Assembly (NCBI GenBank): GCA_025464095.1
Contig: JAODMF010000022.1
Coordinates: 180,523 to 244,522 of the forward strand
Direction: 5' to 3'
DNA length: 64,000 bases
DNA from: Glaciihabitans sp.
GTDB lineage: Bacteria; Actinomycetota; Actinomycetes; Actinomycetales; Microbacteriaceae
The position numbers and the translations under genes are program-made. Every line of letters starts with the position of its first letter. Position 1 is the stretch's first letter. Shown here in pieces: positions 1 through 9,014 of the stretch. The notes below the pieces were generated by a model, which saw only the letters and a list, made by a program, of their open reading frames with translations, made no database searches and was not told the DNA's origin.

Positions 1-373
1 AGAGCCGCCAGAGCAGCCGGACCGGCCAGGCAAGGTCTCGCGGCGGCGTGCGGTTCGTGTAATAGATGAGGTCATGGACCGTGGTCACGAGCGCGAACCG
101 GCGGCCACCCGGTCCCAGCGTCTGCATGGGCGTATAGACGATGTCGGGTGCGAAGCGATTGATCCTGCGCGAGACGAACGGCTCGGCCGCGGAGGTCGGT
201 GGGGTTGCCATCACCCAGGGCATGTCGGGCAGCACAGCGAGCTGGCGTTCGTCGCTGATCAGCATGGTCAGCGGGTGGATACGCGCGAGTGACTCCACCA
301 GCTTCGCGCTGAAGCGGCTGATGCCGTCGTGGTGGTCGACCCGAACGTAGCGGCAGTCGAAGATGATCTTCAT
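1..373 (-). CDS. Glycosyltransferase family 4 protein, N-terminal part (runs off left edge)
   Basis: About 124 codons are present, starting MKIIFDCRYV at the ATG ending at 373 and running off position 1 with no stop. The opening strand followed by R-x-D-H-H-D-G-I-S-R-F and the later TTVHDLIYY segment are typical of the acceptor-binding half of GT4 (GT-B fold) transferases. The nucleotide-sugar half lies outside the window, so donor and product cannot be inferred. The start codon overlaps the stop of the upstream hydrolase by 4 bp (ATGA), so the two genes are probably translationally coupled and co-expressed. Confidence 0.75.
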   Translation of the reverse strand, partial: MKIIFDCRYVRVDHHDGISRFSAKLVESLARIHPLTMLISDERQLAVLPDMPWVMATPPTSAAEPFVSRRINRFAPDIVYTPMQTLGPGGRRFALVTTVHDLIYYTNRTPPRDLAWPVRLLWRL

Positions 374-1281
374 CCGGCAGCGCCGACCACGGTTCCGGAA
401 CCGAGGAAGTCGACGATTGCGCGCGCGGCATCCTGCGGCTTTTCGTAGTGGATGAGGTGGCCAACCGCTGGCAACACGACCAGGGTCGCGTTGGGGAACA
501 GCCGCACGGTGCGCTCCTGGGCAGCAACAGTTGTGATCGGGTCCTGCTCGGCCGCGATCAGCAGCGTCGGCACGGAGATCTTCGACGCAACCATGCTCAC
601 GTCGCGGCTGATGGACGCGTTGAAGCCCTCGACGACCGTCCTGCGGTCGGAAAACCGGCTGAAATACTGCCGGTGCTGGTCGTGGATCCACGCGCGCAGT
701 CCCGGGCGCCTCGTCTTGACCATCGACTGGCTCATGAATCGAACGATGCCGGGGTTCGACAGCCAGGCGTGGCCCACGCGCTCCGGCAGCAGCATGGCTG
801 CCCGGTACCAGAGCAAAGTCAGCGCGGTCAGGATCGCCTTGGGCCCGGATGTTGCCGGCTCGGAGATCGGATTGATCAGGATCAGCTTCGGTGCCGGCAG
901 TCCGGCGGCAACCGCGTGGGCGGTCACGATCGATCCGAAGGAGTGCCCGAGAACGACCGCGGTGCCGGTCAGTCCGAGGGCCTCGATGAATGCGGTGAGC
1001 CACTCGGCGTAGTCGTCGATGGTGTGGGTGCGACCGGGCAGGGGCGACGATTCGCCGAAGCCGGGGAGGTCGGGCGATACGAGGCGCAGACCGGCGAGCT
1101 GGGCGATCACCGGTTCGAGACCGTGATGCTCACCCCGGTAGCCATGGGCGATCACGATGGTCGTTTCGGCGTCGGCGTGCCCGTAGTCCCAATAGTGCGT
1201 GTCGCTGCCGAGAACCGTCACCTGTTTCTCGGAAACGGGGACGGCGGCGAGCAGCTCGGCGTACGGGGAGGGAACAGACAT
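370..1281 (-). CDS. Alpha/beta-fold hydrolase
   Basis: A 303-residue alpha/beta hydrolase. Visible elements are an oxyanion-type segment (VIAHGYRGEHHG), the nucleophile elbow GHSFGS, a late Asp region (LLIAAEQDP) and the catalytic His region (PAVGHLIHYEKP), in the usual order. Substrate is unknown; it could be an esterase or lipase-type enzyme. I chose the ATG at 1281 (MSVPSPYAEL) over an upstream in-frame start because a TAGAAT -10-like box lies 8 bases before it and the longer reading would run into the treS promoter. It is coupled by a 4-bp overlap to the downstream glycosyltransferase. Confidence 0.8.
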   Translation of the reverse strand: MSVPSPYAELLAAVPVSEKQVTVLGSDTHYWDYGHADAETTIVIAHGYRGEHHGLEPVIAQLAGLRLVSPDLPGFGESSPLPGRTHTIDDYAEWLTAFIEALGLTGTAVVLGHSFGSIVTAHAVAAGLPAPKLILINPISEPATSGPKAILTALTLLWYRAAMLLPERVGHAWLSNPGIVRFMSQSMVKTRRPGLRAWIHDQHRQYFSRFSDRRTVVEGFNASISRDVSMVASKISVPTLLIAAEQDPITTVAAQERTVRLFPNATLVVLPAVGHLIHYEKPQDAARAIVDFLGSGTVVGAAG

Positions 1282-1333
1282 TGCAGCCAATTCTAGGGAG
1301 CGCGGCGGCAGCACAAGCGTTTGCGTGCGCCCA

Positions 1334-1339
1334 TAGACT
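1334..1339 (+). promoter_or_regulatory. -10 box of treS (leaderless arrangement)
   Basis: TAGACT ends six bases before the GTG start at 1346. No Shine-Dalgarno sequence fits between them, so transcription probably starts at or within a base of the start codon. No convincing -35 element is seen. Confidence 0.6.
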
Positions 1340-1345
1340 CGAATC

Positions 1346-3070
1346 GTGACCTTCACCGCGCCCATCCAGTTGCCCGGCCTCGCACTTGATCCCCAGTGGT
1401 ACCGGCGGGCGGTGTTCTACGAAGTAATGGTTCGCGGGTTCGTTGACAGCAACGGTGACGGCTCGGGCGATCTCAGCGGTCTCATCTCCCGCCTCGATTA
1501 CCTGCAGTGGCTGGGCGTCGACGCCCTGTGGCTGCCGCCGTTCTACATGTCACCGCTCAAGGACGGCGGCTACGACGTCTCCGACTTCAAGGCGATACTT
1601 CCCGACTTCGGCACCGTGGACGAGTTCAAGGACCTGGTTACCAAGGCCCACGAGCGCAACATGCGCATCGTGATCGATTACCCGCTCAACCACACCTCTG
1701 ACCAGCACGACTGGTTCCAGCAGTCCCGCGCCGATCCCACAGGCCCATACGGCGACTTCTACGTGTGGAGCGACACCGACGAGAAGTACCCGAATATTCG
1801 CATCATCTTCGTCGACACGGAAGAGTCGAACTGGACCTTCGACCCGGTGCGGCGCCAGTTCTTCTTCCACCGGTTCTTCTCGCACCAGCCGGACCTCAAC
1901 TTCGAGCACCCCGCTGTGCGCGAGGCGGTCTTCGACACCGTGCGCTTCTGGATGGACCTCGGCGTCGACGGCATCCGGCTGGATGCCATTCCTTACCTCT
2001 TCGAATCCGAAGACGGCAACGGCGAGGGCGAGCCGGAGACGCACGCGTTCATTCGCGAACTGCGGGCGATGATGGACCGCGACTACCCCGGCCGCATCCT
2101 CATCGCCGAGGCGAACCAGTGGCCGCAGGAGGTCGCGCAGTTCTTCGGAACCGAGGAGGAACCCGAGTGCCACATGGCGTTCGACTTCCCGGTGATGCCG
2201 CGCATTTTCTACTCGCTGCGCTCCCAGCAGGCGGGAGAACTGATCCGCATCCTGTCGGAGACGACGGAAGCGCCGCCGACCGCGGGCTGGGGAGTCTTCC
2301 TTCGCAACCACGACGAACTAACGCTCGAGATGGTTTCGGAAGAGTACCGCCAGGCGATGTACGGCTGGTACGCGTACGACCCGCGGATGCGCTCCAACAT
2401 TGGCATCCGACGTCGCCTCGCTCCCCTCCTCGACAACTCTCGCGCCGAACTCGAGCTGGCTCATGCGCTGCTCTTCTCTCTCAAGGGCAGCCCGTTTCTG
2501 TACTACGGCGATGAAATCGGCATGGGTGACAACATCTGGCTGCCCGACCGCGACAGCTCACGCACGCCGATGCAGTGGACGCCAGACCGCAACGCCGGCT
2601 TCTCGACCGCCGATCCGGGCAAGCTGTACCTGCCGATCGTGCAGTCCCTGGTCTACAACTACAACCTGATCAACGTGGAATCGCAGCTCGCGCAATCACG
2701 GTCCCTGCTGCACTGGGTGCGCAACGTCATCCACGTTCGCAAGGCGCATCCGGCCTTTGGGCTCGGCACCCTGCGCATCCTCGAGACCGACCACGAGTCG
2801 GTGCTCGCCTTCGTGCGCGAGTACGAGGGAACGGGAACGCAGTTCGGTGACTCACCGGAAAACATCCTCTGCGTCTTTAGCTTCGCCCACAATCCGGTTT
2901 CGGTGAAGATCCAGGCCGAAGAGTTCGCGGGCTCGACGCTCTTCGACCTGTTCGGCGGCGGCCAGTTCCCCACGGTCGAGGATGACGGGAGCATCACCCT
3001 GACGCTCGGAACCCAGAGCTTCTACTGGCTGCACGTCGGAGATTCGCACTTTGCCGGAGGTCGCTCCTAG
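1346..3070 (+). CDS. treS: Trehalose synthase (maltose alpha-D-glucosyltransferase)
   Basis: A GH13 enzyme interconverting maltose and trehalose in the cytoplasm; 574 residues, the usual length for a TreS without a fused maltokinase. GH13 motifs occur in order: DYPLNHTSDQH, DGIRLDAIPYLFE (nucleophile Asp), LIAEANQWP (acid/base Glu) and RNHDE. The segment YGDEIGMGDNIWLPDRD followed by RTPMQW is diagnostic for TreS. In actinobacteria TreS feeds maltose to a maltokinase and GlgE for alpha-glucan synthesis; neither is in the window, but glgA and glgC are 3.5-6 kb away. The GTG start is set by the -10 box just upstream. Confidence 0.93.
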   Translation: MTFTAPIQLPGLALDPQWYRRAVFYEVMVRGFVDSNGDGSGDLSGLISRLDYLQWLGVDALWLPPFYMSPLKDGGYDVSDFKAILPDFGTVDEFKDLVTKAHERNMRIVIDYPLNHTSDQHDWFQQSRADPTGPYGDFYVWSDTDEKYPNIRIIFVDTEESNWTFDPVRRQFFFHRFFSHQPDLNFEHPAVREAVFDTVRFWMDLGVDGIRLDAIPYLFESEDGNGEGEPETHAFIRELRAMMDRDYPGRILIAEANQWPQEVAQFFGTEEEPECHMAFDFPVMPRIFYSLRSQQAGELIRILSETTEAPPTAGWGVFLRNHDELTLEMVSEEYRQAMYGWYAYDPRMRSNIGIRRRLAPLLDNSRAELELAHALLFSLKGSPFLYYGDEIGMGDNIWLPDRDSSRTPMQWTPDRNAGFSTADPGKLYLPIVQSLVYNYNLINVESQLAQSRSLLHWVRNVIHVRKAHPAFGLGTLRILETDHESVLAFVREYEGTGTQFGDSPENILCVFSFAHNPVSVKIQAEEFAGSTLFDLFGGGQFPTVEDDGSITLTLGTQSFYWLHVGDSHFAGGRS

Positions 3071-3089
3071 CGGTGTCACCCGGTGGCTC

Positions 3090-3095
3090 TATCGT
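3090..3095 (+). promoter_or_regulatory. -10 box of the exonuclease gene (leaderless arrangement)
   Basis: TATCGT, then six bases, then the ATG at 3102. No ribosome binding site is visible. Confidence 0.55.
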
Positions 3096-3101
3096 GATGA
3101 C

Positions 3102-3803
3102 ATGAGCAACACATGGTTCGACACCCTCGGCGTTTTCGACCTCGAAACCACCGGAATCGACGTAGAAACCAGCCGGATTGTTTCCGCCCACGTCGGCGTG
3201 CTGGATGCGAACGGCACCCTCACGGAGATGTGGGACTGGCTGGCGGATCCGGGAGTCGAGATCCCTGTCCAGGCCAGCGCGGTGCACGGGATCTCGACCG
3301 AGCGCGCACGCGCTGAAGGTCGCCCGGCGGCGGAGGTCGTCGCTGAGATCATCGCGACACTGTCAGCCCTCTTCGCTCGCGGCATGGCCGTGACCATCTA
3401 CAACGCCTCCTACGATCTCAGCCTGCTTCACCACGAAGCGCTGCGGTACAACCTGGACCCCCTTATTGAGCCCGCCCCCATCATCGACCCCCTCGTGCTC
3501 GACCGCGTGGTCGACCGCTACCGCAAGGGCAAGCGCACTCTCGAGGCCGCCGCGGTCGTCTACGGCGTGGAACTGACGGATGCGCATGACGCTAGCGCGG
3601 ACGCCGTCGCGGCGGGCCGCGTTGCGCAGGCCATGGCACGCAAGCATCCGGAGCAACTGGGCATCGAGTCCGCCCTGCTGCATGCACAGCAGATCGCGTG
3701 GAGCCAGGAGCAGGCGCTGTCCTTCCAGGATTACATGCGCCGCACGCACAATCCCGACTTCAGTTCGAGCGGTATGTGGCCCGTGCGCACCGCAGGCGTC
3801 TGA
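3102..3803 (+). CDS. DnaQ-like 3'-5' exonuclease (exonuclease domain protein)
   Basis: 233 residues with the three DEDDh exonuclease motifs: ExoI FDLETTGID near residue 12, ExoII in NASYDLSLL near residue 105, and ExoIII HDASADAVA near residue 166, where His and Asp complete the metal site. It resembles the proofreading epsilon subunit of DNA polymerase III, but actinobacteria carry several stand-alone relatives, so I call only the activity class. The ATG at 3102 is preferred over an upstream in-frame GTG/ATG because of the adjacent -10 box. It starts 31 bp after treS. Confidence 0.88.
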   Translation: MSNTWFDTLGVFDLETTGIDVETSRIVSAHVGVLDANGTLTEMWDWLADPGVEIPVQASAVHGISTERARAEGRPAAEVVAEIIATLSALFARGMAVTIYNASYDLSLLHHEALRYNLDPLIEPAPIIDPLVLDRVVDRYRKGKRTLEAAAVVYGVELTDAHDASADAVAAGRVAQAMARKHPEQLGIESALLHAQQIAWSQEQALSFQDYMRRTHNPDFSSSGMWPVRTAGV

Positions 3804-3859
3804 CGTCGCGAGTCTGCGGACGCGCTGAGCGTGGTTTTGACTCCCCCGCCGTGCGCGCC

Positions 3860-3865
3860 GATACT
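3860..3865 (+). promoter_or_regulatory. -10 box of the secreted Ig-repeat protein gene
   Basis: GATACT followed by six bases and the ATG at 3872, the same leaderless spacing as its neighbours. Confidence 0.5.
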
Positions 3866-3871
3866 GGCTGG

Positions 3872-5245
3872 ATGCGTTCCGTAATCAACCGGGGGGCGAG
3901 CGCAGTCGCATTGGCCGTCGCCCTCGTGTCTCTTGTACCGGCACCACCCGCCTCGGCGCAGGAGGCGACGCCCCCGGTTTCCCCGGCCGTCACGTCCGCG
4001 ACGACCTACGGGTACGACGTCTCGTGGCCGCAGTGCAACACCACGCTGCCCGCTGACAGGCCGTTCGCCATCATCGGCCTGAACAAGGGCATCGCGACAG
4101 TGGCAAATCCCTGTTTTGAGAACGAGTTCGCCTGGGCCAAGGCGTCGACTGGCGCGACGGAGCAGCCGGCCGCGGCCGTGTACGTCAATACCGGCAATCC
4201 GGCGCTCAAGGCGGCATGGTGGCCCACCGCAAACGTCACCCGCAATGACAGTCTTCCTGTGGACACGTCGCACGGGACCTGCGCACACACGGCGAGCAGC
4301 GCATGCGCCTACGTGTATGGGTACTCGATTGCGCACGACGACGTCACAATGCCGACGACCGCCCTCCCGTCCGGACTGCACTGGTGGCTCGACGTCGAGA
4401 CCAGCAACACCTGGCAAAGCGACACCCACGCCAACGCATCCGTACTTGCCGGAATGAAGGCATATTTCACCTCGATCGGCGACACCGTTGGCATCTACTC
4501 GACCAGCTACCAGTGGAAGACCATCGTAGGTGCGACCTCGTCGTCGAGCAGCCTTGCGGGAATCCCCACCTGGCTCGCCGGAGCGTCGTCGAACACCGCG
4601 GCGGCGGCGGCCTGTGCCAACTCACCACTCACCCCGGGCGATCGCGTATCGATGGTCCAGTTCGTTGTGAACAATCTCGACCGGAACTACTCCTGCCACC
4701 AGTTCGCGGATGCTCCGGCACCGGTCATGTCCGTGTCGGGATCATTCGGCGTGGGGAAGAAGTTGACGGCTGTCACCGGCACGTGGACCGTCAATCCAAC
4801 CAGCTTCAGCTACCAGTGGCTCCGCAGCGGGCTGGCAATCAGCAATGCCACGAAGTCGACTTACACCGCGACATCCACCGATGGCGGCAAGCAACTCAGC
4901 GTGAAGGTTACGGCCACGAGACGCGGATACACGACGCTCGCCCAGAAGAGCGCGCAGGTTCTGATCCTCAAAACACTCACGGCGACGCCCGTGCCGAAGA
5001 TCACCGGAACGGCAAAGGTCGGCGTCACCCTGACCGCCAGCGCTGGGACCTGGTCGCCGTCACCGGTGACGCTCAGCTACCAGTGGAACCGAGACGGGGT
5101 TGCGATCAGCACGAACGCCACAGGGAAGACCTATGTTCCGGTCGCCGGGGATGTCGGAAAGGCGATCACCGTCACGGTTACCGGCTCCCGCTCCGGCTAC
5201 ATGTCGGTGCACCACTCGAGTCCTTCGGTAACTCCGAAGGCCTAG
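3872..5245 (+). CDS. Secreted protein: glycoside-hydrolase-like N-domain plus two Ig-like repeats
   Basis: 457 residues. A Sec signal peptide (about residues 1-30, ending PPASAQ-E) is followed by a roughly 250-residue domain opening GYDVSWPQCN and later GLNKGIATVANPC, LHWWLDVETSNTW and VGIYSTSYQWK. The layout of strands and a D-x-E-like LDVET motif suggests a GH25/DUF1906-type TIM barrel, possibly acting on cell wall. Two repeats of about 80 residues follow, each with V-G-x-x-L-T-A, G-T-W and Y-Q-W signatures of bacterial Ig-like domains, probably for wall or polymer binding. Enzymatic activity is unproven. The earlier in-frame ORF start is rejected because it has no signal peptide. Confidence 0.72.
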   Translation: MRSVINRGASAVALAVALVSLVPAPPASAQEATPPVSPAVTSATTYGYDVSWPQCNTTLPADRPFAIIGLNKGIATVANPCFENEFAWAKASTGATEQPAAAVYVNTGNPALKAAWWPTANVTRNDSLPVDTSHGTCAHTASSACAYVYGYSIAHDDVTMPTTALPSGLHWWLDVETSNTWQSDTHANASVLAGMKAYFTSIGDTVGIYSTSYQWKTIVGATSSSSSLAGIPTWLAGASSNTAAAAACANSPLTPGDRVSMVQFVVNNLDRNYSCHQFADAPAPVMSVSGSFGVGKKLTAVTGTWTVNPTSFSYQWLRSGLAISNATKSTYTATSTDGGKQLSVKVTATRRGYTTLAQKSAQVLILKTLTATPVPKITGTAKVGVTLTASAGTWSPSPVTLSYQWNRDGVAISTNATGKTYVPVAGDVGKAITVTVTGSRSGYMSVHHSSPSVTPKA

Positions 5246-5254
5246 CGGCAGCGT

Positions 5255-5313
5255 GGCTCGCAGGGGCGAGCCCACAAACAGAACGAGGCGACCGGCTGAT
5301 GCCGGTCGCCTCG
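5255..5313. terminator. Tandem hairpins, likely bidirectional terminator
   Basis: Two inverted repeats lie between convergent genes: a 7-bp stem at 5255-5272 and a perfect 13-bp stem with a TGAT loop at 5284-5313, followed by ATAAAA on the plus strand. They lie between the stop of the secreted-protein gene and the stop of rpmE2. Confidence 0.75.
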
Positions 5314-5327
5314 ATAAAAGCCTGTGG

Positions 5328-5579
5328 TTACTTGCCGAAACCCTTGTAGCGCGAGTTGAACTTCTCCACGCGGCCGGCGGAGTCAAGGATGCGCTGCTTA
5401 CCCGTGTAGAACGGGTGCGACTCTGACGAGATCTCGACGTCGATCACCGGGTAGGTGTTGCCGTCTTCCCACTCGATGGTCTTGGAGCTGCTCACCGTCG
5501 AGCGGGTGAGGAACGTGGTGCCGGAGGCCAGGTCGCGGAACACGACGGGCTCGTACGTGGGGTGGATTTCGGTCTTCAT
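5328..5579 (-). CDS. rpmE2: 50S ribosomal protein L31, type B
   Basis: 83 residues, [20 protein letters not shown]..., with the [13 protein letters not shown] segment of type B L31. The protein has no cysteine, so it is the zinc-free form; in other bacteria such paralogues are often under Zur control and replace the zinc-binding L31 when zinc is scarce. No Zur box could be identified here. It stands alone between a terminator and the ABC ATPase gene. The start ending at 5579 gives the family's usual length; the longer in-frame ORF is a shadow extension. Confidence 0.93.
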   Translation of the reverse strand: MKTEIHPTYEPVVFRDLASGTTFLTRSTVSSSKTIEWEDGNTYPVIDVEISSESHPFYTGKQRILDSAGRVEKFNSRYKGFGK

Positions 5580-5703
5580 GGCGATTCCTTGAATTGGATG
5601 AGTGGAGAAGAAAGCTGGGGCAGTGGGCGCAGAACGCACCGGGCCGACTCGATAGCTTACCAGACGAGCACTGCCGAGAATAGCTGCCGGAGGTCGTCGC
5701 AGC

Positions 5704-6486
5704 TCACGCGGCGCGAGCGGTGAACCGCCCGCCTTCGCTGGTGACTTCCAGCGGCAGGCCGAATGTCTCCGACAGCGCCTCGGCCGTGATGACCTCGTCG
5801 ATAGGGCCGGATGCGGTGATCGCGCCGTCGGCGAGCAGCAGGGCGTGCGTGAATCCAACCGGGATCTCTTCTGCGTGGTGGGTGACCATCACGATCCCAG
5901 CCGCCTCGGGTGCACTGGCGTAGCCACCGAGCAACTGCAACAGTTCCTCACGCGAGCCGAGATCGAGGCTCGCGGCGGGCTCATCCAGAAGCAGCAGCTC
6001 CGGGTCGGTCATGACGGCTCGCGCGATCTGCACGCGTTTCTGCTCGCCATCGCTGAGCAGGCCGAAGCGGCGGTCCGAGAGGTGATCGAGCTTCCACTCG
6101 CTCAGCACGCGCTGGGCGCGGCGTACGTCGACGTCCTCGTATTCCTCGTTCCAGCGGCCGGTGACAGACCACGCGGCGGTAAGAACGACGTTCAGCACGG
6201 TTTCGTCAGCCGGGAACCGGCGCGCCATCGCCGAGGAGGCGAATCCGATGCGTGGGCGCAGCTCGAAGACATCAACCGCGCCGAGCGTGTCATCGAGGAT
6301 GTGCGCGGTGCCCGAACTCGGATGCACGAAGGCCGCAGCGACCTGAAGCAACGTCGTCTTGCCGGCTCCGTTCGGACCGAGGATGACCCAGCGTTCGGAG
6401 CCGTCCACCGTCCAGGAAATCCGGTCGAGGATGGTGTTGCCATCTCGAATGATGGACACGTCGGTGAGCTGCAGAACACTTGCCAT
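5704..6486 (-). CDS. ABC transporter ATP-binding protein (no permease nearby)
   Basis: A 260-residue ABC ATPase with Walker A (GPNGAGKTT), signature [14 protein letters not shown], Walker B ([12 protein letters not shown]) and H-loop (VTHHAEEIP). The LSDGE signature differs slightly from LSGGQ. No membrane or binding protein gene is adjacent, so it may serve a permease encoded elsewhere. A TAGTCT box and a GGAGAG ribosome site lie just before the ATG at 6486. It is downstream of glgA in the same direction with about 40 bp between them. Confidence 0.88.
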   Translation of the reverse strand: MASVLQLTDVSIIRDGNTILDRISWTVDGSERWVILGPNGAGKTTLLQVAAAFVHPSSGTAHILDDTLGAVDVFELRPRIGFASSAMARRFPADETVLNVVLTAAWSVTGRWNEEYEDVDVRRAQRVLSEWKLDHLSDRRFGLLSDGEQKRVQIARAVMTDPELLLLDEPAASLDLGSREELLQLLGGYASAPEAAGIVMVTHHAEEIPVGFTHALLLADGAITASGPIDEVITAEALSETFGLPLEVTSEGGRFTARAA

Positions 6487-6527
6487 GATCTCTCCAGACT
6501 AGAGCAGTGGGACACTCCCCGAAGGGC

Positions 6528-7709
6528 CTACAGGAGCGAGGCGTAGATCTCTTTGGTACGGAGGGCGATGCGGTCCCACCCGAACTCGGCTTCGGCACGG
6601 CGACGACCCGACTCGCCCATGCTGCGCGCGGCAACCGGATCGCTGACGACCTCGATGAGCGCGGCTGCCAGGTCGCTGACGAACCGGTCGGCATCCAGCG
6701 GCGTGCCCGTGCCATCCTGCATCTGCTCGATCGGCACCAGGCGACCGGTGACACCGTCGTCGACGACCTCGGGGATGCCGCCGGTAGCCGTTCCCACGAC
6801 CGGTGCCCCGCACGCCATAGCTTCCAGGTTCACGATCCCGAGCGGCTCGTACACGGACGGGCAGACAAACGTGGTCGCGGCGGTCAGGACGGCGGACAGT
6901 TCCGGTTGACTGAGGAGCCGGTCGATCCAGATGACCCCGGAGCGCTCCCGCTGCAGTGCGGCGACCCCTTCACGAACCTCGGCGAGGATCTCCGGCGTAT
7001 CCGGCGCCCCGGCGCACAGCACCAGCTGCACGTCGTCTGGCAGCATCGCGGCCGCGCGCAGCAGGTACGGCAGGCCTTTCTGGCGAGTGATCCGGCCGAC
7101 GAACACCACGGAGGGTCGATCCGGGTCGATGCCGAGCGAGCGAACGACATCCGCGTCGTCGAGCGGCTTCCACTTCTCCAGGTCGACGCCGTTGTGCACC
7201 GTGAGCACGCGGGATTCGTCGAGAAACGGGTACGACCTCAGGATGTCGCGGCGCATCCCCTCGCTTACGGCAATGATCGCGGCGGCACCCGCAAACGCGG
7301 TGCTTTCGATCCAGCTGGAGAGTTTGTAGCCGCCGCCGAGCTGCTCTGCCTTCCACGGTCGCAGCGGCTCGAGGCTGTGGGCGGTCACGACGTGCGGGAT
7401 GCCATGCAGCAGGGAGCCGACGTGGCCGGCTGCATTCGCGTACCAGGTGTGCGAGTGCACGATGTCAGCGCCCTCGAGATCGCGCGCAATCTGCAGGTCG
7501 ACGCCCAGCGTCGCCAGGGCTGGATTCGCCCCGCTGAGTTCCGGCGGAACGAGGTAGGAGTGCACGTCCTGCTCTTCGCGCGGCATGCCGAAGCAACGCA
7601 CAACGACGTCCGTGTCGGGCCGGAGCGCCTTCACCAGCTCGGCGACGTGCACTCCGGCACCGCCATAAACCTCTGGAGGATACTCACGGGTGATCAGGTC
7701 GACTCGCAT
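6528..7709 (-). CDS. glgA: Glycogen synthase / alpha-maltose-1-phosphate synthase, GT4
   Basis: 393 residues, MRVDLITREYPPEVYGGAGVHVAEL..., the short actinobacterial GT4 'GlgA' clade (GT-B fold). Donor-site motifs include FVGRITRQKGL and EPLGIVNLEAMACGAPVV. The M. tuberculosis member (Rv1212c, renamed GlgM) makes alpha-maltose-1-phosphate from ADP-glucose and glucose-1-phosphate for the GlgE pathway, so that activity is at least as likely here as classical glycogen synthase. It is divergent from glgC, the same arrangement as in M. tuberculosis, with promoters facing away from each other in a 46-bp gap. Confidence 0.92.
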   Translation of the reverse strand: MRVDLITREYPPEVYGGAGVHVAELVKALRPDTDVVVRCFGMPREEQDVHSYLVPPELSGANPALATLGVDLQIARDLEGADIVHSHTWYANAAGHVGSLLHGIPHVVTAHSLEPLRPWKAEQLGGGYKLSSWIESTAFAGAAAIIAVSEGMRRDILRSYPFLDESRVLTVHNGVDLEKWKPLDDADVVRSLGIDPDRPSVVFVGRITRQKGLPYLLRAAAMLPDDVQLVLCAGAPDTPEILAEVREGVAALQRERSGVIWIDRLLSQPELSAVLTAATTFVCPSVYEPLGIVNLEAMACGAPVVGTATGGIPEVVDDGVTGRLVPIEQMQDGTGTPLDADRFVSDLAAALIEVVSDPVAARSMGESGRRRAEAEFGWDRIALRTKEIYASLL

Positions 7710-7716
7710 GCTTTAG

Positions 7717-7722
7717 ACGCTA
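7717..7722 (-). promoter_or_regulatory. -10 box of glgA (leaderless arrangement)
   Basis: On the minus strand TAGCGT is followed by seven bases and the ATG at 7709. Confidence 0.5.
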
Positions 7723-7743
7723 GTACAGGCTGGGGCGCTGTCC

Positions 7744-7749
7744 TACGCT
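7744..7749 (+). promoter_or_regulatory. -10 box of glgC (leaderless arrangement)
   Basis: TACGCT, then six bases, then the ATG at 7756. It lies about 22 bp from the glgA -10 box on the other strand, so the two promoters overlap. Confidence 0.55.
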
Positions 7750-7755
7750 GAGACA

Positions 7756-8994
7756 ATGGCTTCAAAGAAGATCTTCGGTATCGTCCTCGCCGGTGGAGAG
7801 GGCAAGCGGCTGATGCCGCTCACCGCGGACCGGGCGAAGCCGGCGGTTCCATTCGGAGGCGGTTACCGCCTCATCGATTTCGCCCTCAGCAACCTCATCA
7901 ACTCGGGTCTGCGCCAGATCGTCGTGCTCACCCAGTACAAGTCGCACAGCCTCGACCGTCACGTTTCGCAGACCTGGCGGCTCGACGGCATCACCAGCTC
8001 CTACGTCGCATCCGTTCCGGCGCAGCAGCGTCTCGGCAAGCGCTGGTTCAGCGGCTCAGCGGACGCCATCCTGCAGAGCCTGAATCTCCTGCGCGACGAG
8101 AAGCCGGACATCGTCGTCGTCGTGGGCGCGGATCACGTCTACCGCATGGACTTCACACAGATGATCGACGCGCACGTCGAGTCCGGTGCGGGTGTGACCG
8201 TCGCCGCCATTCGCCAGCCCATCGAGCTCGCCGACCAGTTCGGCGTTATCGAGCTCGACCCGAAAGACCCGAACAAGATCCACGCCTTCCTCGAGAAGCC
8301 GAAGAACGCTGTGGGTCTCGCGGATTCTCCGCGCGAGGTTCTCGCATCGATGGGCAACTACGTGTTCGACGCGCAGGTGCTCATGGATGCCGTGATCCGT
8401 GACGGCGTCAACAATGAGTCCAACCACGACATGGGCGGCGACATCGTGCCCGACTTCGTTTCGCGCGGCGAGGCCGGCGTCTACGACCTCAACCGCAATA
8501 TCGTGCCTGGCTCGATTGCTCGCGATCGGTTCTACTGGCGCGACGTGGGAACGATCGAGTCGTTCTACGACGCCCACCAGGACCTGATTTCCGCCCTGCC
8601 GATCTTCAACCTGTACAACCGGGAATGGCCGATCTTCAGTTCGCAACTGAACTCGCCGCCGGCCAAGTTCGTCCGCGACGGCAAGGGAAACCTCGGGACG
8701 ACGATCGACTCGATCGTGTCGCTCGGAACCCTGATCTCCGGGGCTCACATTGAGCGCAGCGTCATCGGCTCCTGGTGCACGATTGAATCGGGCGCCTCCG
8801 TGGTCGATTCCGTCGTCTTCGAGCGGGTGATGATCCATCCGGATGCCACCGTTCGCCGGGCTATCCTTGACAAGGATGTGGTGATCGACGCGGGCACGAC
8901 AGTCGGCGTTGACGCCAACGCTGATCGAGCCCGTGGCTTCACCGTAACCGACTCCGGCATCACGGTTGTGGGCAAGGGAGTGCACGTCTCGTAG
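7756..8994 (+). CDS. glgC: Glucose-1-phosphate adenylyltransferase (ADP-glucose pyrophosphorylase)
   Basis: 412 residues making ADP-glucose from ATP and glucose-1-phosphate, the donor for GlgA/GlgM. The N-terminal nucleotidyltransferase loop is [23 protein letters not shown], followed by the substrate segments [12 protein letters not shown] and FLEKPKNA. The C-terminal third is a left-handed beta-helix typical of the family (residues about 300-412, e.g. [10 protein letters not shown] and GASVVDSVV). Divergent from glgA and followed 20 bp later by serB. Confidence 0.96.
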   Translation: MASKKIFGIVLAGGEGKRLMPLTADRAKPAVPFGGGYRLIDFALSNLINSGLRQIVVLTQYKSHSLDRHVSQTWRLDGITSSYVASVPAQQRLGKRWFSGSADAILQSLNLLRDEKPDIVVVVGADHVYRMDFTQMIDAHVESGAGVTVAAIRQPIELADQFGVIELDPKDPNKIHAFLEKPKNAVGLADSPREVLASMGNYVFDAQVLMDAVIRDGVNNESNHDMGGDIVPDFVSRGEAGVYDLNRNIVPGSIARDRFYWRDVGTIESFYDAHQDLISALPIFNLYNREWPIFSSQLNSPPAKFVRDGKGNLGTTIDSIVSLGTLISGAHIERSVIGSWCTIESGASVVDSVVFERVMIHPDATVRRAILDKDVVIDAGTTVGVDANADRARGFTVTDSGITVVGKGVHVS

Positions 8995-9014
8995 CCCGCA
9001 GGAAGGCCCGACCC

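Noticed and set aside
5580..5858. N-terminal extension of L31
   Set aside because: It overlaps the ABC ATPase gene and exceeds the fixed size of the ribosomal protein.
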